A stretch of DNA of 64,000 bases. Origin: Coccinella septempunctata (Eukaryota > Arthropoda > Insecta > Coleoptera > Coccinellidae). Position numbers and translations under genes: made by a program. Of this stretch, positions 57,931 through 64,000 are shown in pieces. The stretch lies in assembly GCF_907165205.1 (NCBI RefSeq), contig NC_058190.1, forward strand, positions 43,078,116 to 43,142,115, given 5' to 3'. Below the pieces are notes generated by a model. The model searched no databases, was not told where the DNA came from, and saw only the letters and a list, made by a program, of their open reading frames with translations. Numbering within the stretch: position 1 is the stretch's first letter; each line of letters begins with the position of its first letter.

Positions 57931-58310
57931 GTGTTTGTAAATTTCACTCGCCGAGGTGTGGGTTAGCCTGTCCTGGTAATATTCGCAGGATATTTTCTCA
58001 TTTCTGGCCTCTTGGCAAGTACCTCAGCTTCGTCACCTTCAATACCGCGTTCCCAAGTTGACATAAAACTAGTTATGGAATTTCAGATTTCGGGGCTCTT
58101 AACATTGCATTAGTTTCTTCTTCTAGTTCTTCTTCTCAGCAGAGCTCAAACTAGGCTGGATGCCTAACTATGAGGCCTTTTTTTCATGCCTTCTAGGGAG
58201 TTTAATCTAGTGAGACTTGAAATTGAGGACACGCTGATGAGAATGGTGCCAGTTGTTGGAAAGAAGGGCGTTGAGCTCTCTCATGGAGGGTTCATGCAGA
58301 GTTCCTAGGC
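57931..58310 (-). pseudogene. Decayed non-LTR element with RNase H trace
   Basis: On the minus strand near 58,068-58,000 the frame reads WERGIEGDEAEVLAKRP, resembling the last RNase H motif of insect non-LTR elements (H.GI.GNE.AD.LAK). The surrounding GC-richer sequence (57,931-58,310) has the composition of an old LINE 3' region, with stops throughout. This is a single-motif call. Confidence 0.35.
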
Positions 58311-58443
58311 ACTATAAGACATATTTATCATTTGTTTATTTGAACAGGTGTCGTTCTGGCTCGGTTAACCTTCTGGGAACTGCGATCATATAGATAGATC
58401 ATTTGTTCAGTACTCACCATAATACTTAAGAAAGGAACTAAAA

Positions 58444-59659
58444 TACGAGGATGTATTGATATCTAGTTAGCCTAGATCAGTTCCATGCATAAAAAAAAAA
58501 TATTGCGTTACCATAGCAACGAACAATAACTCATTAGAAGTGTCAGTGTGAAGTTTGAGGTCAAAAAAGTAAACCAGAGTATCGAGCTACATCAAGTACC
58601 TGTATTTAAAAGGGCTGAGAAGTAAGCAGATTTACGATGATATGCTTAATACCCTTGGTGATCAATGTCCTTCGTATACGACCGTGAAAAATTGGACTGC
58701 AAGCTTCAAAAGGGGTAAATTTCCCATTGAAGATGATGACCGATCGGGAAGGCCAGTTTCTGTGTCAGTCCCGAAAATATCGATGCAGTTCATGACATGT
58801 TTTGATCAGACCGTCGAATTGGGCTAAAACGGATACTGAAGCACTGAATATTTCATACGAACGCGTTCATCATATAGTTTACGTCAATTTGGACAATTTG
58901 GATCCCCAAATGTTTGAATGTTGACCAGTAGCGTGTAAGGGTAGAAGCATCGCGTTCGATCTGTGCTCGATTTGAAAACGATGTAGACTTCTTAAACCGA
59001 ATTGTTATCATGGATGAGACTTGGGTACATTTTTACGATCCAGAAACAAAGCAACAATCGATGGAATGGCAACATTCTGGTTCTCCAAAACCTAAGAAGT
59101 TTCGTGTCCAAAATTCTGCTGGAAAAGTTCTTGCTTTAGTGATTTGGGATTGCCATGGAGTAATCATGATTGTTCTTTTGGATACGGGTAGAACAATAAC
59201 CGGACTTTACTATTCGATATTACTGACCACTCTACGGGAAAAAATTTTTAGAGAAAAGACGCGGAAAGCTATCCAGAGTTGTTTTGTTTTTGCAGGACAA
59301 CGCCCCTGCACACAAATCTCATGTTGTCATGCAAAAAAGTTCGTGATTTAGGGTTTTTATTACTAGAACACCCCAGTTATACACGAGATTTGGCTCCATC
59401 CGACTATCATCTCTTTCCTCAACTGGAAAAAATTTTAAAAGGTCGTAAATTTTCTTCCAACGAGGAGGTAATGAAAGCTATGAAGGTCTGGTTTGCAGAG
59501 CAGAAAGAAACATTTTTTCTAAAGGTCTAGAGACGTTGCAGGTTCGCTGTTATAAATGTATCCAGTTAAGAGGAGAATATGTTGAGTAATAAATTATTTT
59601 GACATTGAAATTTTGTTTGGTTCTATAGTAGGCTAAGAATTTTTCAATATACCCTCGTA
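58444..59659 (+). mobile_element. mariner element, both ends present, best-preserved copy
   Basis: The 1,212-bp body (58,446-59,657) is flanked by TA (58,444-58,445, 59,658-59,659), with ends CGAGGATGTATTGATATCTA...AGCCTAG and GTAGGCTAAGAATTTTTCAA...CCCTCG. Transposase pieces follow in order: DDMLNTLGDQCPSYTTVKNW (HTH half) and the GRPVSVSVP linker. A small deletion after NLD costs the MRKIAAK segment, then come MDETWVHFYDPETKQQSMEW (first catalytic Asp), a frameshift near 59,278, GQRPCTQI where LQDNAPAHKS (second Asp) is expected, and LAPSDYHLFPQLEKILKGRK (third Asp). The DD34D plan is clear in the combined frames, but at least three frame breaks kill it. Confidence 0.93.
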
Positions 59660-60599
59660 ATCGACACATAGTGATCCGCCAATGAGATTGTTCCTTTCTT
59701 AGACATCTCTCCTGCAATATTGACAAGTGCAGTTAAAGTTTGGTTTTGTGTATTTATGGAAATCATTAAGCATCAATAGATAGACATCGTTCATTCAATT
59801 TTTCTTAGATAAATAATTCTGCACCTTCGAAAATCCATTAACGAACATCATTTGGCAGTTTCCCTTTCAAAAAAGTTTTCATCGACGTCTAAACTGTCCG
59901 ACTTTGAATTTAACGATTGATTTCAGTGATGAATCACCAAGAAAACGATAGGTCGCAGAGGAGAAACGGTAACAATGATCTAACCATCTGCGGCCAGAGA
60001 CCAGTGTGCAAAGCACAATATAGCTCCGATAATAAGATAATTTTATCGGAATTGGATTATATGCCGTATTTGGCCGGCCGTCGGCCAGGATTCCTTTTAT
60101 CATCATTAGAATCATTACATCATAGTTGGCAGTCGACAGCTCACTTTTTATCCGTTTAGAAGAAACGAGGCTTCCTTACCGGGAGGAAAAACGCGGGCTT
60201 ACTCGAGCATTCATTCACTTTTGCGTAAAAGTCAACGATCATCCCGGGACTAATAATTGAGGCGATTAATTAGCTGTTCTTGGATGGCTGCAATAAGACT
60301 ACTACCTTTGAAATTGTAATTGAATTTCAGATTTGGCTCGGACTCTAGCCGACGGATAGGCTGTTTTTGTTACGGGGACAATGACATAGGAATTGATGTG
60401 GAATTGAAATTGTACATAGTGGATGTCTGGTTTTTCTTGTAGACCTTATATCGAATCTTACTAATTAATGATATTACTTCCAGATAGGATTGCATACGTG
60501 TCGGATTGTTCGTTCTTAAGATACGCTTATATTGGAAAGATCTGTGCGGATACACAAGAAAGAAGTTGTGCAAGAATATGGAACTAATGTGTGCTAAAC
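59660..60599. other. Intergenic with a GC-richer island at 59,880-60,370
   Basis: 59,880-60,370 has higher G+C, many TAATTA/ATTA-type sites and a GATA-motif palindrome, without an open frame. It could be a regulatory element of a neighbouring gene. The remainder is featureless. Confidence 0.35.
60026..60049. promoter_or_regulatory. GATA-motif palindrome
   Basis: CCGATAA (60,026-60,032) and TTATCGG (60,043-60,049) face each other with AGATAA between them, giving three GATA sites in 24 bp. GATA factors bind such clusters in insect gut, fat-body and blood-cell enhancers; use here is unproven. Confidence 0.35.
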
Positions 60600-62000
60600 T
60601 ACACTGCGCCAAAAAATTAGCGCACATTATGGAAATCTCAAATTTATTCTACAACTGAAGGTGTTCTCAATGATAATTACTTTTATCAGAATTATGCATG
60701 CATATGTTATCCACTATCAACGGTTTTCTTCAATACAGATGTTTTTTCCCAGCAGGAATAAAAGACGATGATATTATCAGATTTTGAATGTATTGGCTCC
60801 ATTCTAAAATCAGTTGTTCTCGATCAATTCTAGTGATCAATAGTTTTTCTTTCGTTTGATTTTCTACACTCGATCGCTATGCAACGCGAAACACGCAATT
60901 TGACCCAAGAGGAAGGTGCCCAAGCGGTAGTTTTGCGAGAAGAAGGGTGGACATACACAAGAATTGCAGAAAGGTTTGGAGTTTCCCATAAAAGTGTGTC
61001 CAGAATGTTGCAGCGATTCAGGGAGACAGGTATGAATGTCCGAAGACCAGGACAGGGTAGACCCTGGGCAACAACTACCATTCAAGAACGTAACTTGAGA
61101 GTTTCTTCGTTGAGACAACGGTTTGCAACCGCTCGCCTCCTTTAAATTCAGCTTGAGCAAATTCATGAGGTGCAAATTAGCACCCAGACAATAAGAAATC
61201 GCCTCAGAGAATATGATTTAAGGCCTCGTGTCGCGACAAGAGGCCCAGCTCTTACCCCAGCCCATCGAATGGCGCCTTTGGATTTTGCGAGAGAGCATAT
61301 CCATTGGAAAGAGGCCGATTGGGAAAGAGTTCTCTTCACAGATGAGTCAAGATTCTGCCTCTACCATTGTGATCAACGTTCCCTTGTATACAGACGTCCA
61401 CATGAAAGATATGCTCAGTGCAATTTCCTGAATACTACTGGTTTCGGGGGAGGATCGATTATGCTATGGGGTGAAATATCTTTGACTGCTCGCACAGACC
61501 TAGTGGTCGTTGATAATGGAGCTATGAATGCTGATAAGTATTTAAGGAACATTCTTGAAGAGCATGTAGTGCCATTTGTCCCATACATTGGTGAAAATTT
61601 CATTTTTATGGACGATAATGCCAGACCCCATCGTGCGCGCATCGTTCAGGAGTACCTTGAAGAGGTTGAAGTCTCTCGAATGGAATGGCCAGCAAGAAGT
61701 CCAGATCTCAATCCGATTGAGCAGGTTTGGGACAACCTCAATAGAAGACTGAGAAGTTCAGAAAATCATCCAGCTACTCTTAATGACTTAGGAATCCAAC
61801 TCGGAGAAATCTGGGAAGGATTAGATCAGAACATTTTAAGATCACTCATTTTGAGTATGAACCGTCGTGGCCGAGCTGTAATTAACGCAAGGGGTGGAAA
61901 TACAAAGTATTAAATCACTTATCAGCATTTCAGTATTTTGAAAATTGTTCATTTCTCTTCTTTCACATAAGATTCGGTGAAATCCTGAATTTTCTTCCAT
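60600..62000 (+). mobile_element. Tc1 element, right end degraded
   Basis: The left terminus is CACTGCGCCAAAAAATTAGC at 60,602, after TA (60,600-60,601). The transposase frame occupies 60,879-61,913. At the right, CTTCCATTTAATGTGTCTTG (about 61,995-62,015) looks like a degraded complement of the left end, but the matching GCGCAGTG terminus is missing, so the right border is approximate. It probably arrived late relative to the other elements, given its intact frame. Confidence 0.8.
60879..61913 (+). pseudogene. Tc1 transposase (DD34E), one premature stop
   Basis: The single reading frame of 344 codons has one in-frame TAA at 61,143-61,145 (codon 89, within FATARLL*IQLEQIHEV, where CAA for Gln is expected). 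The N-terminal paired-type helix-turn-helix region covers about 1-110 (EEGWTYTRIAERFGVSHKSV, then a GRPW linker). The catalytic triad is complete: D155 in FTDESRF, D246 in FMDDNARPH and E281 in NPIEQVWD, 34 residues between the last two, as in Tc1. Length and C terminus (SMNRRGRAVINARGG) are normal for Tc1 transposases. With one substitution separating it from an open frame, close relatives elsewhere in the genome could be active. Confidence 0.93.
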
Positions 62001-63837
62001 TTAATGTGTCTTGTTCCGTTCAAAACCTTCCCGAGAGAACATAAAAAATAAGTTATAAGATATATCCTTTACTTACTTTGAAATAGTTTACACTATTTTT
62101 AAATTTTCCGCTCCTAGCATTGAGGGTGCAGTGATGAATCCTGTTTATTCCTGAGAAACTGCATGAATCACTACAAGGTTCTGAGGGATGAACTCTGCCT
62201 TCTTCTTCTCCAGACTTGTCATCAAATTTTCTACAACCAACTTGATATTTCACCCTTTACACTGAAAATTATAGTTGATCTTCCAGAACGACTTCGAAAA
62301 GGCATTTCAATCACCCTGAAAGAAATTGAATGCGAAAAAACGTCAATTGCAGTAGAAACAAACACTATAATCCAAATATTTTCAAATTAATTAATGTAAT
62401 TTATTAAGGATCGTAGATTCATGAGATATAATGATTTGTATATTCATGCAGTCGTTGGCTACATTTGGACGTGGTTCTGACGTATACAAAAAAAAGTTGT
62501 AGCGTGCCTCAAGTCAAGAATGCACGTTTCTATTCATGAAGCACAGCACAGTAAGAGACTAATTACCAGCATGTTACTTGTGGACCACCGTTGAAGCATG
62601 CATCATTATTAATCCGCTAAATAGCGAGATAAGGTTGTACCGATGAAAATATCATGTTTTAATGATAATTGATTGTCGGCTAGTTTGTTATTCCAGGCCC
62701 TGAAGAGTTTTCGACAGAATTGTAACCTGAAGTTGTAAAGCTCTCGCTGAAATGAAATTCACGATTCAGTTATTAATTTCGAAACAACTATATTTATTTG
62801 TCGGTTGACAGGGAGCTTTGTCGGATATCTCCTTCACCAACGATTGATTTAATTAATTTTACACACGTGCTATTGTTGAGTGTTGAAATAGCCAGAGGAT
62901 CGATGAAGAAACGATAAACCCATTTAATTTTATCTCCTCTTGAAATTCAGGATGCTTGCACAAAAAGCATCTCTACTCTCACTTTCTTATCTGATCAAAC
63001 TTGAGCTGGAAGTCATTTTTTGAAGAAAAAGAAGAATTCTAGGCTTAATGCATCCAAATTCTAAATTTTTCCCTTTTTCTATCAATACTGAAGTGATGCC
63101 AAAGGTAAATATCGTTTTTTTTTTTAATTACGTTATTCAAAATTATGAAATCATGTTTTAAAACGAAATGCCAAGAAATGGAGGAAAAAATTGCAAATTT
63201 TCCGACCTGAAAGTAAGCCATTCTGAGAGCCTTGAAGAAACCCCATCCAAAATTCCAATTCGGTCTCAATCTTCATTGAAACGTATCAATCAATACCAAG
63301 ACCCCATTAATATTCATTTTATTAGCAACCATTACCTCACCAAAGTATTAAACTGTTAGACATATTCAAATTAACACTCGATATAGCTGATACACTCATA
63401 ATGAATAAATCTACAAATGCATTACTTCAGTTATCAAGTCATGCAATTGATATGATTGTATCGATGAAGATAATTAGTTATGTTTTCTATCAATGTGGTA
63501 CCATGTCATAATTTATGTGATACGGCGCAAGAACTATCGCCCTATATGGTTTTAATTAAAGTAATCTCAATTCATTTCTGAACGATCAATTACGATTCTT
63601 TGTTCGCAATGCGTAATGAATAATTTCCAATGGAATCGGATCAAGAAATATAGCTATCGATATGGGATGAAGGATCACAGAGGAATGTGAAATTGGTTGA
63701 AATTCTTGCCATGTACAACTGCACACTCGGGAGTGATGTATCATACGTTTAAGTTGTCTGGACAAGTTGAAATGCTTTCCTCAAAAGAAGCAGGTGTGAA
63801 ATGTTTGGACGTCTTCAAAATACCTTTCATATTTTTC
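62001..63837. other. Intergenic, nothing recognised
   Basis: Small frames at 62,163-62,390 and 63,168-63,359 (+) show no family signal. Confidence 0.4.
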
Positions 63838-64000
63838 ATCAGTTTCATGAGTTGGGTACTTTGAATTTTTGGTATTTTTGTGGTACGTAAAGATCATAAT
63901 GAGAAAACTGAAAGACGTGGCTGATATCTACGTACCCGAATTAATTTCATTCGATGAAACCGGTTGTGAAATAAATAATATTTTTTCATGATTTTTCAAC
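63838..64000. mobile_element. Long-TIR repeat family 3, copy 3 (cut by window end)
   Basis: Shares GAATTTTTGGTATTTTT and CATAATGAGAAAACTG(G/A)A then AGACGTGG with 17,93x-18,000, and ends at TTTTTCAAC, where the right TIR would begin. Confidence 0.75.

Noticed and set aside
63168..63359. Possible first exon (ATG ... CTGAAA then GTAAGC)
   Set aside because: No promoter, no leader sequence and no partner exon; one donor-like site is too weak.
1..64000. tRNA, rRNA, CRISPR arrays, bacterial-type operons or horizontally acquired genes
   Set aside because: None could be recognised; composition, introns and mobile elements are all consistent with one animal genome.

Overview
The window is AT-rich animal nuclear DNA, most likely from an insect. 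The signs are GT-AG introns of about 110 to 570 bp, a TATA box plus TCAGT initiator promoter, AATAAA/ATTAAA poly(A) signals, and a dense, layered load of mariner, Tc1, pogo-like, PIF/Harbinger-like and non-LTR elements. A beetle is my best guess from the general look, but the sequence alone does not settle it. Most of the 64 kb is decayed transposable element or unassigned intergenic sequence. There are no bacterial operons, rRNAs, tRNAs or CRISPR arrays that I can see.

The most interesting host locus is at 9.66-16.26 kb. A 2.5-2.8 kb unit is repeated head to tail three times, and each copy carries a two-exon gene for a very short secreted peptide (43, 42 and 47 residues). Exon 1 encodes a signal peptide (MELKQIVYLFFAVIAA in copies 2 and 3). 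Exon 2 encodes a cysteine-free mature peptide that starts with a Tyr-rich stretch and ends in PYV. By eye the introns and flanks are about 95% identical, while the mature-peptide exons have diverged strongly and almost only by amino-acid-changing substitutions. I do not recognise the family. The same unit carries a dead reverse-transcriptase fragment that was duplicated with it.

The clearest conserved gene is at 45.41-46.98 kb: a two-exon protein of about 486 residues with cyclic-nucleotide-binding domains (CNBD2-like). At 53.22-53.30 kb there is a well-formed core promoter followed by a six-base coding first exon (ATG AAG) and a splice donor; its next exon is not found. Two possible exons of an unidentified membrane protein lie on the minus strand at 25.2-25.7 kb.

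Layout: 0-3 kb, a mariner remnant carrying a solo LTR, a pogo-like element and a dispersed repeat; 3-9 kb, unassigned DNA with a 0.8 kb near-perfect palindrome and an inverted-repeat element; 9.7-16.3 kb, the peptide array; 16.5-24 kb, retroelement and inverted-repeat relics; 23.7-28.5 kb, locally duplicated segments; 28.5-36.1 kb, transposase, RNase H and LINE fragments plus a Harbinger element nested in a THAP-type element; 38.5-39.7 kb, a second mariner; 41-45.2 kb, inverted-repeat elements with 8-bp and 9-bp target duplications just upstream of the CNBD gene; 50-56 kb, several inverted-repeat elements around the orphan promoter; 58.4-59.7 kb, a third mariner; 60.6-62 kb, a Tc1 element whose transposase is broken by a single stop codon; 63.8-64 kb, the edge of another inverted-repeat element.
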